Shown: positions 24,499 to 31,719 of the stretch, in pieces
How positions within the stretch are numbered: position 1 is the first letter of the stretch
Layout: each line of letters begins with the position of its first letter
DNA from: CAZSHX01 sp964606895
Lineage (GTDB): Bacteria > Bacteroidota > Ignavibacteria > Kapaibacteriales > UBA2268
Assembly: GCA_964606895.1 (NCBI GenBank)
Contig: CAZSHX010000045.1
Span: forward strand, 1-37,742
DNA: 37,742 nucleotides
Reading direction: 5' to 3'
Notes under the pieces: generated by a model
Told to the model about the DNA's origin: nothing
Databases searched by the model: none
Seen by the model: only the letters and a program-made list of their open reading frames with translations
Translations under genes and position numbers: made by a program

Positions 24499-25623
24499 AT
24501 GTACGAACTGAAGGTTCTTGCCGTTGACGATGAAGCCGGCATGAGAAGCGGCATTCAGCGTAGTTTGGAGAAATTCAGACTAAAACTCGATGATATCGAA
24601 GAAGAGATTTGTTTCATTGTTGATACTGCCGAAGATGGTGCTACGGCTATCGCAAAAGTGAATGCAAACCGCCCCGACATCATTCTGCTGGACTATAAGT
24701 TGCCCGATATTAACGGCTTGGACATCTTAGAGCAGATTTCGCCCAATCTTGAGGACTCCCTTGCAATTATGGTTACGGCTTATGCCGCTTTGGACACAGC
24801 CGTAAGTGCCATAAAGTCTGGAGCTTTCGATTTTCTTGCAAAGCCTTTCACTCCGCAGGAACTCAGGGCAACTTTGAGCAAAGCCGCTCAGAGCTTGATT
24901 TTAGCCCGCCACGTCAAAAAGCTGAATGCTGAAAAACGACAGGTTCGTTTTCAGTTTATTTCTGTTTTGGGGCACGAGCTGAAAGCTCCTCTCGGAGCCA
25001 TCGAAGGCTATCTTTACATGCTTCAGGACAAAACCCTCGGCACCGAACTTTCCACCTACGACGATTCGGTTAACCGCTGTCTGGTACGCATTGACCAGAT
25101 GAGAAAGCTGATTGCCGATTTGCTGGAAATGACAAAAATTGAATCAGGAAACCGTCAGCGTGATTTGAAAGAAGTTGATTTGTTTGATATTGCCAAATCG
25201 TCCATCGAAACCATGCTTCCCGATTCCCAAAAACGCGGTATCACAGTAAGGCTTAATGCAGAATCTCCTTTCATGTTCTTTTCGGACAAACAGGAAATGG
25301 AAATTATCTTCAACAATTTGGTTTCCAACGGAGTGAAATACAATCGCGACGGCGGAGATTTGGACATCAATTTTTCCCGCAACACTGATTCAGTGGAATT
25401 GGAGTTCAAGGATACGGGCATCGGTATGTCGCCGGACGAAACCGAAAAGCTATTCAAAGAATTTGTCCGCATCAAGAATCAAAAGACCAAACACATACTT
25501 GGCAGTGGTCTGGGACTTTCGACCGTTAAGAAGATTGCCCAAATATACAACGGCGACTGCACTGTGCAGAGTCAACCCGACATCGGCACAACTTTCAAAG
25601 TAACAATGAAATCCGGACAGTAA
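24499..25623 (+). CDS. Receiver-histidine kinase (REC-HisKA-HATPase)
   Basis: A 374-residue soluble sensor kinase. A receiver domain comes first (1-125; D10-D11, phosphoacceptor D65 in LLDYKLPDING, K115 in FLAKPFTP). A coiled linker follows, then the HisKA H-box FISVLGHELKAPLG with His159. The ATPase domain contains the N-box NNLVSNGVKYN, the G1 box FKDTGIGMSPDE and the G2 box GSGLGLSTVKKIAQ. No membrane segment or PAS domain is seen, so it is an intracellular kinase controlled through its own receiver domain. The receiver protein encoded 13 bp upstream should be the partner. The process controlled is not shown by its neighbours. Confidence 0.95.
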   Translation: MYELKVLAVDDEAGMRSGIQRSLEKFRLKLDDIEEEICFIVDTAEDGATAIAKVNANRPDIILLDYKLPDINGLDILEQISPNLEDSLAIMVTAYAALDTAVSAIKSGAFDFLAKPFTPQELRATLSKAAQSLILARHVKKLNAEKRQVRFQFISVLGHELKAPLGAIEGYLYMLQDKTLGTELSTYDDSVNRCLVRIDQMRKLIADLLEMTKIESGNRQRDLKEVDLFDIAKSSIETMLPDSQKRGITVRLNAESPFMFFSDKQEMEIIFNNLVSNGVKYNRDGGDLDINFSRNTDSVELEFKDTGIGMSPDETEKLFKEFVRIKNQKTKHILGSGLGLSTVKKIAQIYNGDCTVQSQPDIGTTFKVTMKSGQ

Positions 25624-25753
25624 GAAAAAGAATAGAGCTTTGCAACGAACATCAATTTCATTGATAAACTGTAGAGAATTTTGTATCTTTGATTTTTATT
25701 TTGAAGCACTACTTTAAAAATTAAAGAACTTCGGAGTTCGGAGACATAGCGAA

Positions 25754-26230
25754 ATGAAAAGAAGAATATATCTTACCTTGATTTTATTATTCCTTGTATC
25801 AGGTAACGTGCTATCTGAGAAGAAAATAAAATATCAAGAAATTGATTCAATAATCATTTACTTTACGGACTTAGAGACTGAAACTTTTTCTAGCATTTAT
25901 TGTGAAGATACAAATTCATATACTGATTTTAAGAAAGTATTTAAAGCCTCTAATTCATTAAATATGAGAGCATTAACACATAAACAAAGTTTTAAAAAGT
26001 TAATTGAACTAATTAATGAGGCTGAATACCAACAACCCAGAACACCAAATATTAGAATTAAAGTAGAATTTTTTAAAAAAAAGAGAATAAAGCATACCTT
26101 CTGTTTGAATACAAGAAGTATGTTCTTTGACGGCAAAACTATAAAATTTTCAGATGACATTTTCAATGAAGTATTAAGGTTATGCGAATATAAAAAGTAT
26201 TGTCCTGGAAAACCAAAGCCAAGAAGATGA
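25754..26230 (+). CDS. Hypothetical exported protein
   Basis: A 158-residue protein with a signal peptide (about 1-21, VLSEKK after the hydrophobic core). The mature part is Lys-rich and mixed alpha/beta (YQEIDSIIIYF, then SFKKLIELINEAEYQQPRTP, IRIKVEFFKKKRIKHTFCLN) and ends in a basic Pro-rich tail. I do not recognise a family. It is more AT-rich than the kinase gene before it and is followed by the tandem multi-hairpin repeats, so it belongs to a variable stretch. A real gene is likely from the length and clean signal peptide. Confidence 0.6.
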   Translation: MKRRIYLTLILLFLVSGNVLSEKKIKYQEIDSIIIYFTDLETETFSSIYCEDTNSYTDFKKVFKASNSLNMRALTHKQSFKKLIELINEAEYQQPRTPNIRIKVEFFKKKRIKHTFCLNTRSMFFDGKTIKFSDDIFNEVLRLCEYKKYCPGKPKPRR

Positions 26231-26400
26231 CTAAAGAGATTTATTTTTCTTCTCCTGTAAGATAAACTACATTGTATATTATTACCTCATTCCTATAGCA
26301 ATAAATAATCATTCCATTCGTTTATTCCTTTTGAAGTCGTTCTTTGAAAGTTAGTCAACCTCACCCTAACCCTCTTCATTCATTGAGAGGGCGGTAAAAA
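26231..26400. other. Spacer before the tandem repeats
   Basis: No gene. At about 26362-26393 the sequence CCTAACCCTCTTCATTCATT followed by GAGAGGG contains the small stem CCCTCT / AGAGGG. It resembles the CCTCACCCTAACCCTC-type hairpins common between genes in this group, and directly precedes the first module of the repeat at 26401. Confidence 0.45.
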
Positions 26401-26744
26401 ATTGCATCTTTGCATCTTTTTGCATTCAAAGATGCAATTGGAAAAAATTCGTTATTTGAAATAATATCAATAGGTTAAGCGATTATTGCATTGCATTTTT
26501 TACATCATTATTTTGATGATGCAATGCAAATTTGAAGATGAAAAATCCGATTTCGCGTAGCGAAATAATATTTGTAACAGCGAAATACCCCCTATGCTTT
26601 TCTATCACGTAGTGAAAGCATATAAAACGAAAAATTGTCGTCTTTTTATATTTAACCCCGCTGGGGTTAATGAATCTTGGGTGGTATTATGTGTTACAAA
26701 TATTCATTCCCTCCGGGAATTAGAAGAATGAAAAACTTCCAAAA
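26401..26744. repeat. Multi-hairpin repeat element, copy 2 (best preserved)
   Basis: In order: a perfect 12 bp inverted repeat ATTGCATCTTTG / CAAAGATGCAAT (26401-26438); the palindrome TTATTTGAAATAA; GCATTGCA / TGCAATGC; then TTTCGC-GTA-GCGAAA (26551-26565), CTATCAC-GTA-GTGAAAG (26602-26618), AACCCC-GCT-GGGGTT (26654-26668) and ATTCCC-TCC-GGGAAT (26706-26720). The last four begin 51, 52 and 52 bp apart, and each has a three-base loop. The first module recurs at 26745, opening copy 3, so the unit is about 344 bp. No protein-coding frame spans it. Confidence 0.85.
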
Positions 26745-27020
26745 ATTGCATCTTTGCATCTTTTTGCATTCAAAGATGCAATTGGGAAAAATTCGTTATT
26801 TGAAATAATATCAATTGGTTAGATAAATAATAATTGCATCTTCTGCATAATTTATTTTGAGGATGCAATGCAATTTTGAAGAAGAAATATCCAATTTCGC
26901 GTAGGGATTACATAAAAGAATGAATATACGAATTGCTACTAAAGAAGAATAAAACCGCTAACGCGGTAATAGAATCTTTCGGGATGTGATGTGTTATCGT
27001 TATTTATTCCGGATGGGGTA
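26745..27020. repeat. Multi-hairpin repeat element, copy 3 (partial)
   Basis: It begins with the same perfect 12 bp inverted repeat (26745-26782), continues with the CGTTATTTGAAATAATATCA word, an inverted ATTGCATC / GATGCAAT pair, TTTCGCGTAGGGATT (26895-26909, one arm decayed) and ACCGC-TAAC-GCGGT (26954-26967), and ends near ATTCCGGATGGGGTA. The second of the four small palindromes is missing. At the AACCCC/GGGGTT position both arms have changed together to ACCGC/GCGGT, so pairing is kept. Confidence 0.75.
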
Positions 27021-27090
27021 TGACTTTTTTTCAGTACCCGATGCCTCAGCAATAATAATATCTGCAAATAGTTCTGACAATTTGACCTAA

Positions 27091-27675
27091 ATCATTAAAT
27101 CAACAGACCAAGGCGAAAATTAGAACTACTATCCAAGAAAAACTGACCTTTTTGGCAACCTTTTTTTAAAGATTCATTAATCGGATTCTCGCCTGTAAGA
27201 TATAAAGTTGAACCAATGACAAGACCTGACCGTGGTATAACTGGGGAAAAGAAACTTGATGCTCTGCCGATTGATTATGCTTATGGATTTAACTGACTAT
27301 TTTATTGATAAGAGTTTACCATCCAAGAATGTAACTTATTCGGTTCCTCAATTTATAAATAAAACATTTTAGAATCAATCAGTAAATGCAATTTTTGATT
27401 CAAATCTTCCAAATAAATTATTTTGCAGATTGTTAAAGAATGTCATCAGCCGGAATGAAGATTTATTTCTCGAACTGGAAGCATCATTTAACTCAGAAGT
27501 TCAAATCAGTATCTTGAATTCATTAGGTCAAATTCTGAGTTCGGATAATCTTGAGTTTTACAATGAAGGAAAGTACAAACTTAAATTAGAATCAAATAAT
27601 CTTAATTCAGGAATGTACTTTATATTTGTTACAATGAATGGACAGAATCAAATGCTTAAATTGATTGTGCAGTAA
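27091..27675 (+). pseudogene. Decayed gene remnant ending in a T9SS-like sorting domain
   Basis: Segments of one protein can be followed across three breaks. The first frame gives STDQGEN, a TAG at 27121-27123, then NYYPRKTDLFGNLF. A frame change in the run of seven T residues near 27161-27167 leads to KDSLIGFSPVRYKVEPMTRP and LDALPIDYAYGFN (stop 27294-27296). Another shift near 27290 gives LTDYFIDKSLPSKNVTYSVP, a stop at 27370-27372, and then an open frame to 27675. The last part (from about 27450) has the T9SS type A pattern: VQISILNSLGQIL, YKLKLESNNLNSGMYFIFV and LKLIVQ at the end. The parent was probably a secreted or surface protein. A short 81-residue protein could start at TTG 27430, but without a signal peptide it would be useless. 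Confidence 0.6.
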
Positions 27676-27842
27676 ACTATGAGAAAAATAATTTACGCCA
27701 AATACATCTACTGGTATGAATATTTCAAGTTTTGAGTTTTAATTATGGTTCACGCTCTAAGTCTTTTATTTGATTTGGTATTTCATTAAATAAATCATAA
27801 TTTTGAATCTGAGTATTTTGTTTAATTAAATATGGAAATGAA

Positions 27843-28358
27843 ATGATTAGATTTTTAGCTGTTATTCTGTTTGCAAGCGTATTGTTTATTTCTTGTGGGA
27901 AGAAATCCGGCGACACTCCAAAAGCTGTTGCCGAGAATAAAGTGCTGACGGTGGAAGATTTGGGCAAAGAGGATTTTGTTTACAAATCGGGCAATGTTAC
28001 TGTGCAGGGTTTGTGCATTCATGTTTGTGCTCATAGCGGTAAAAAGATGTTCATCGTCGGAAAAAGTCAAAGCGACAAATTCCAGATATTTACATCGGAT
28101 AAAATACCTGCTTTTGACAAAAAACTCGAAGGAAACAACGTAAAAGTAACAGGCACTCTGGAAGAAGAACGTATTGATATGGCTTACGTTGCGACAATGG
28201 AAGAGGATATTGCAAAAGAAAAAAAATCAGGAGCAAAAACCTGTGGAATAGAAGACGGGATGAAAGAAGTTAATGATTTGAAAGCAAAGATTTCAAAAAG
28301 TAAAAAAGGTTATGTCTCTTTTTATTCTATGACTTGCACTGAAGTTAAGGCAATATAA
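27843..28358 (+). CDS. OB-fold-like lipoprotein with a Cys/His cluster
   Basis: A 171-residue lipoprotein with lipobox FISC (Cys18). The mature part has the motif C58-I-H60-V-C62-A-H64 in VQGLCIHVCAHSGKKMFIVG, which could bind metal or haem. It is followed by a beta-rich section, KFQIFTSDKIPAFDKKLEGN and VKVTGTLEEERIDMAYV, that reads like a small OB-fold, then a helical Lys/Glu-rich tail with Cys134. I recall similar small lipoproteins (CxHxCxHSGK) next to PepSY-TM proteins in Bacteroidota, as here (gap 84 bp containing a terminator). The function is unknown; metal or haem handling at the membrane is an inference. Confidence 0.7.
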   Translation: MIRFLAVILFASVLFISCGKKSGDTPKAVAENKVLTVEDLGKEDFVYKSGNVTVQGLCIHVCAHSGKKMFIVGKSQSDKFQIFTSDKIPAFDKKLEGNNVKVTGTLEEERIDMAYVATMEEDIAKEKKSGAKTCGIEDGMKEVNDLKAKISKSKKGYVSFYSMTCTEVKAI

Positions 28359-28379
28359 AACTTGATTTATTATTAATCT

Positions 28380-28420
28380 TAACGGCGATTGTTTCTTTTT
28401 GTTCAATCGCCGTTATTTTA
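28380..28420 (+). terminator. Rho-independent terminator
   Basis: TAACGGCGATTG (28380-28391) pairs perfectly over 12 bp with CAATCGCCGTTA (28404-28415) around a T-rich 12-base loop, and the stem is followed by TTTTA. It lies 21 bp after the lipoprotein stop and before the PepSY-TM gene at 28443, so it probably ends most transcripts of the lipoprotein and reduces read-through into the next gene. Confidence 0.85.
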
Positions 28421-28442
28421 GTTATTCACAAACCTAATATTT

Positions 28443-28994
28443 ATGACAATATACAGATTAAACCGAGTTCTTCACCGCGATTTAGGCTATTTTTTCATTG
28501 GTATGACACTAATTTATGCCATATCAGGCATTGCAATCAACCACAGAAAAGATTGGAATCCCAATTATTCAATAAAAAATCATGAATTTTCACTCAGTAG
28601 AACTTTTGAAAAAAAAGATATTAATCAACAGCAAATTGAGAAGATTTTGGAAATTGCCGGCGAGGAAGGTCACTATAAGAATCATTACTTTCCAAATGAC
28701 AGCACTATGAGGATTTTCGTCAACTGGGGTAGTGTTTCGGTTGACCTGAAAACAGGTGAATCGAGTTTGGAAACAATTAAACCAAGACCGATATTGAAAG
28801 AAGTGAACTTCCTTCACTACAACCCCGGTGAGCTATGGACTTGGTTTTCTGATATTTTTTGTGTGGCTCTCACTTTTCTCGCAATTTCTGGATTATTCAT
28901 AGTCAAAGGGAAAAGCGGATTAAAATGGCGGGGTACAATTCTAACCGCGTTGGGCTTAATTGTTCCCCTGATATTTTTGTTTTTGTATCTATGA
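28443..28994 (+). CDS. PepSY-associated transmembrane protein
   Basis: A 183-residue membrane protein. It starts LNRVLHRDLGYFFIGMTLIY and AISGIAINHRKDWNPNYSI, giving one helix, then a periplasmic region of about 80 residues, and two C-terminal helices (CVALTFLAISGLFIVKG and ILTALGLIVPLIFLFLYL). The HRDLGY and NHR-type motifs fit the PepSY-associated TM helix proteins of Bacteroidota, which are related to iron-uptake and reductase partners. Conserved His residues in the helices could carry haem. Its neighbour is the Cys/His lipoprotein, suggesting a linked role in metal or redox transfer. A terminator between them means that they may have separate promoters. Confidence 0.75.
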   Translation: MTIYRLNRVLHRDLGYFFIGMTLIYAISGIAINHRKDWNPNYSIKNHEFSLSRTFEKKDINQQQIEKILEIAGEEGHYKNHYFPNDSTMRIFVNWGSVSVDLKTGESSLETIKPRPILKEVNFLHYNPGELWTWFSDIFCVALTFLAISGLFIVKGKSGLKWRGTILTALGLIVPLIFLFLYL

Positions 28995-29084
28995 TAAATT
29001 ATTAATATGAGAATACTTCAGTTATTAGTATATTTAAAAACTGAAATTATGTAAATTTTGAATAAAATTATTAACTGATTACCT

Positions 29085-30494
29085 ATGGAAATAAACCAAT
29101 TTAAAAAACATGCTCACGAGCTTGTTGACCTTATAGCTGATTACTACACCGAAATTGAAAAATATCCGGTTCTGGCACAAACAAAGCCGGGTGAAATATT
29201 TTCGCAATTTTCTGATGTACCCCCTGATAATCCTATCCCATTTGAAAAAACCATCGAAGAATTCAACCAAAAAGTCATGCCCGGAATAACTCATTGGCAA
29301 CATCCTTCTTTTTTTGGCTATTTTCCGGCGAGTACAAGTTTCCCTTCAATTTTAGGTGAAATGCTGACCTCTGCTTTGGGTGCTCAATGTATGATTTGGC
29401 AGACATCCCCCGCCGCGGCTGAACTTGAAGAAAAAACAATGAACTGGCTGAAACTTATGCTCGGTTTGCCTGAAGAGTTTGCGGGTGTTATTCAGGATAC
29501 TGCATCAACTGCGACCTTATGTTCAATCCTTACAGCCAGAGAAAAATATTCATTATATTCAATAAATGAAAACGGCTACGAATCGCAGATGTTTACTGTC
29601 TATTGCTCGTCGGAGGCTCATTCTTCAATTGAAAAAGCTGTTAAAATTGCCGGCATCGGGAAAAATTATCTGCGAAAAATTCCGGTTGATGAAAACTGCT
29701 CAATGCTCACTGATGAGCTTGAAATTCAAATTGAGACAGATATTATTAACGGCTTCACTCCTTTGGCTGTAATCGCCGCTCTCGGAACAACAGGTTCTAC
29801 GGGAATAGATAATCTGAAAACAATCGGTGAAATTGCTCAGAGATATGGTGTCTGGTTCCATGTGGATGCCGCTTTTGCCGGAACTGCACTTCTGCTGGAG
29901 GAGTACAGGTGGATGATTGAAGGAATTGAATTTGTTGATACTTTTGTTTTCAACCCTCATAAATGGATGCTCACAAATTTCGATTGCACTGCTTATTTTG
30001 TTCGGGACAAAGAAGCACTAATAAGAACTTTCGAGATTATGCCCGAATATCTTAAAACCGGCGTTGACGACCATGTTAATAACTACCGCGACTGGGGGAT
30101 TCCGCTCGGCAGAAGATTCAGAGCTTTGAAACTTTGGTTCGTGATTCAAAGTTACGGAGTAGAAGGATTAAAAAATAAAGTCCGGCATCATTTGGAACTT
30201 ACCAATTACTTTGTGTCGTTACTTGACAAAAGAAATGATATAGAGCTTCTTGTTCCGGTTAATCTAAATGTTGTATGTTTCCGATTCAACCCCGGCAAAC
30301 TTGATGAAGAAAAGTTGAATATAATAAATGAACAACTTCTCAAAAATCTGAATAAATCCGGTAAACTCTTCATGACTCATACAAAGCTGAAAGGGAAATA
30401 TACCTTGCGTTTTGTTATTGCTCAAAATCTTGTTGAGAAACGGCATATAGATAGTGCATGGGAAGAAATTACAAAAACAATGATGAAACAATAA
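29085..30494 (+). CDS. Aromatic-L-amino-acid decarboxylase (PLP group II)
   Basis: A 469-residue PLP enzyme of the DDC/TyrDC group. Lys293 in FNPHKWM forms the Schiff base, H179 in SSEAHSSIEKA stacks on the cofactor and D261 in FHVDAAFAG holds the pyridine nitrogen. The N-terminus has HWQHPSFFGYFPASTSFPSI and GEMLTSAL, and a late segment reads DWGIPLGRRFRALKLWFVIQ, very close to the same part of animal DOPA decarboxylase. It should convert tryptophan, tyrosine, phenylalanine or relatives to amines and CO2 in the cytoplasm; which one is not decidable. The gene stands alone, with no amino acid transporter or amine oxidase beside it. The length is full. Confidence 0.92.
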   Translation: MEINQFKKHAHELVDLIADYYTEIEKYPVLAQTKPGEIFSQFSDVPPDNPIPFEKTIEEFNQKVMPGITHWQHPSFFGYFPASTSFPSILGEMLTSALGAQCMIWQTSPAAAELEEKTMNWLKLMLGLPEEFAGVIQDTASTATLCSILTAREKYSLYSINENGYESQMFTVYCSSEAHSSIEKAVKIAGIGKNYLRKIPVDENCSMLTDELEIQIETDIINGFTPLAVIAALGTTGSTGIDNLKTIGEIAQRYGVWFHVDAAFAGTALLLEEYRWMIEGIEFVDTFVFNPHKWMLTNFDCTAYFVRDKEALIRTFEIMPEYLKTGVDDHVNNYRDWGIPLGRRFRALKLWFVIQSYGVEGLKNKVRHHLELTNYFVSLLDKRNDIELLVPVNLNVVCFRFNPGKLDEEKLNIINEQLLKNLNKSGKLFMTHTKLKGKYTLRFVIAQNLVEKRHIDSAWEEITKTMMKQ

Positions 30495-30698
30495 CTTTTT
30501 CATACCACGAAACAGAGCTAACTGTTTTTGATAAAGTAGAAATTGAATATTTTTCAAAATATAAAAAATATTTCCAAAATCAATTGCTGAAAAAACCCTA
30601 TACTTCAGTGTAGGAACACGGATAAAGGATTAAACCTACATAATCAGCAGACTATCACAAGCACAACAACACGAATTTAACAGATACTAAATATATTT

Positions 30699-30789
30699 GT
30701 ATTTAATAAATTATTTTTTGTATTTAATAAATTATTTTTTGTATTTAATAAATTATTTTTTGTATTTAATAAATTATTTTTTGTATTTT
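30699..30789. repeat. Tandem array of 21 bp repeats
   Basis: Four identical units of GTATTTAATAAATTATTTTTT begin at 30699, 30720, 30741 and 30762, and a fifth is started at 30783. The junction of each unit, TATTTTTTG, resembles the Bacteroidota -7 element TAnnTTTG with one extra base, so the array might act as repeated promoter-like or bent AT-rich DNA. 21 bp equals two helical turns, so each unit faces the same side of the helix. No protein is predicted across it. Confidence 0.9.
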
Positions 30790-30979
30790 GCATTTGTAAA
30801 AATGCTGTTGCTGAAATAACGATTTGAAAAAATAATTTCAAACAAAAACAGGAGAAAATTGCCTATGAAACTTTGGTGAATGTCGGATTTGAAAAATTCA
30901 ATCTGACTGCAACACAATTGCATCACGGGGCATAATAAATAGCACAGCCGGAAAGCAGGCCCTCCGGCTGAACAGGTAA

Positions 30980-31024
30980 TAAACCACATAACTAATTCAC
31001 TGAATTGTGGTTTATCGAATGCAA
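30980..31024. promoter_or_regulatory. Inverted repeat upstream of the secreted-protein pair
   Basis: TAAACCACA (30980-30988) and TGTGGTTTA (31016-31024) are perfect 9 bp inverted repeats separated by 27 bases, ending 50 bp before the start at 31075. They could form a stem in the 5' leader or be two half-sites for a regulator. No T-run follows, so a terminator is unlikely. Confidence 0.4.
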
Positions 31025-31074
31025 AAATACTATTAAATAAATAAATTAAACTAAATTTATTTTAGGAGAACAAA

Positions 31075-31704
31075 ATGAAAAAGATTTATCTTCCGTTTGC
31101 TATAATTTTTTGTCTTGCTATTTTTTATTCTTCTCTTAATGCACAATGCCCACTAGGTTGGCAATCAGAATCAAGAAATTTCACTATACCTTACGATGGT
31201 ACTGAATGCAATTTCACTGTATATTTCTGTTGGATGTTAGATCCATTGGGAATTTATCATACACTGATTACTGGTTGTTATATAGAACAAGAATGCGGCA
31301 CCACTATCATTCAAACTTTTCCAAATGTTTTTCATGAAGCTGAACTTGAAGCAATTAGAAAATGGTTTGCTGATCATTATATGCTTCCACCTTGTAATGG
31401 AGGGCAAGGAGGGCCTGCATATTTCACAATAATGGTAACAACTTCTATCTGTGTGGCAATTCAAAACTTTGGGCAGACGCATTCAGGAATGATGATTCAA
31501 TGTCCTAATAAAGATGGAATATGTATTGCAGAATATAGAGTTTGTGCACACTATGAGTTTCATCCACCTAAGCCGGATAAATATTTAGTTTCATATACTT
31601 CATCGGGTAACTCTGAATGTCCTGTATCGGTTCCCATTCCACCAGCCGGATATACATTTGATGATAATTGGACGAGTGAGTGTTTCCTTCAAGCATGCCC
31701 ATAA
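31075..31704 (+). CDS. Secreted cysteine-rich protein
   Basis: A 209-residue protein with a clear signal peptide (about 1-23, ending LNA) and a strong ribosome site AGGAG six bases before ATG. The mature part has 13 cysteines in a compact beta-rich chain (ESRNFTIPYDGTECNFTVYF, CGTTIIQTFPNVFHEAE, YFTIMVTTSICVAIQNFG), so a disulphide-stabilised secreted fold is likely. There is no sorting domain at the C-terminus. I do not recognise the family. The gene for a larger secreted protein starts 15 bp after its stop, so the two are co-transcribed and probably exported together. Confidence 0.65.
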   Translation: MKKIYLPFAIIFCLAIFYSSLNAQCPLGWQSESRNFTIPYDGTECNFTVYFCWMLDPLGIYHTLITGCYIEQECGTTIIQTFPNVFHEAELEAIRKWFADHYMLPPCNGGQGGPAYFTIMVTTSICVAIQNFGQTHSGMMIQCPNKDGICIAEYRVCAHYEFHPPKPDKYLVSYTSSGNSECPVSVPIPPAGYTFDDNWTSECFLQACP

Positions 31705-31719
31705 GAACAAGAGCTAGAA

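Larger units (their letters stand above)
30495..31074. other. Gene-free region with tandem repeats and hairpins
   Basis: No convincing gene. It contains four tandem 21 bp repeats (30699-30782), the hairpin AGCCGG / CCGGCT (30946-30969) and a 9 bp perfect inverted repeat at 30980-31024, followed by the strong ribosome site AGGAG (31064-31068) of the next gene. It must hold the promoter for the secreted-protein pair at 31075-33990. Confidence 0.6.

Noticed and set aside
30699..30789. CRISPR array
   Set aside because: The 21 bp units follow one another without spacers and there are no cas genes.
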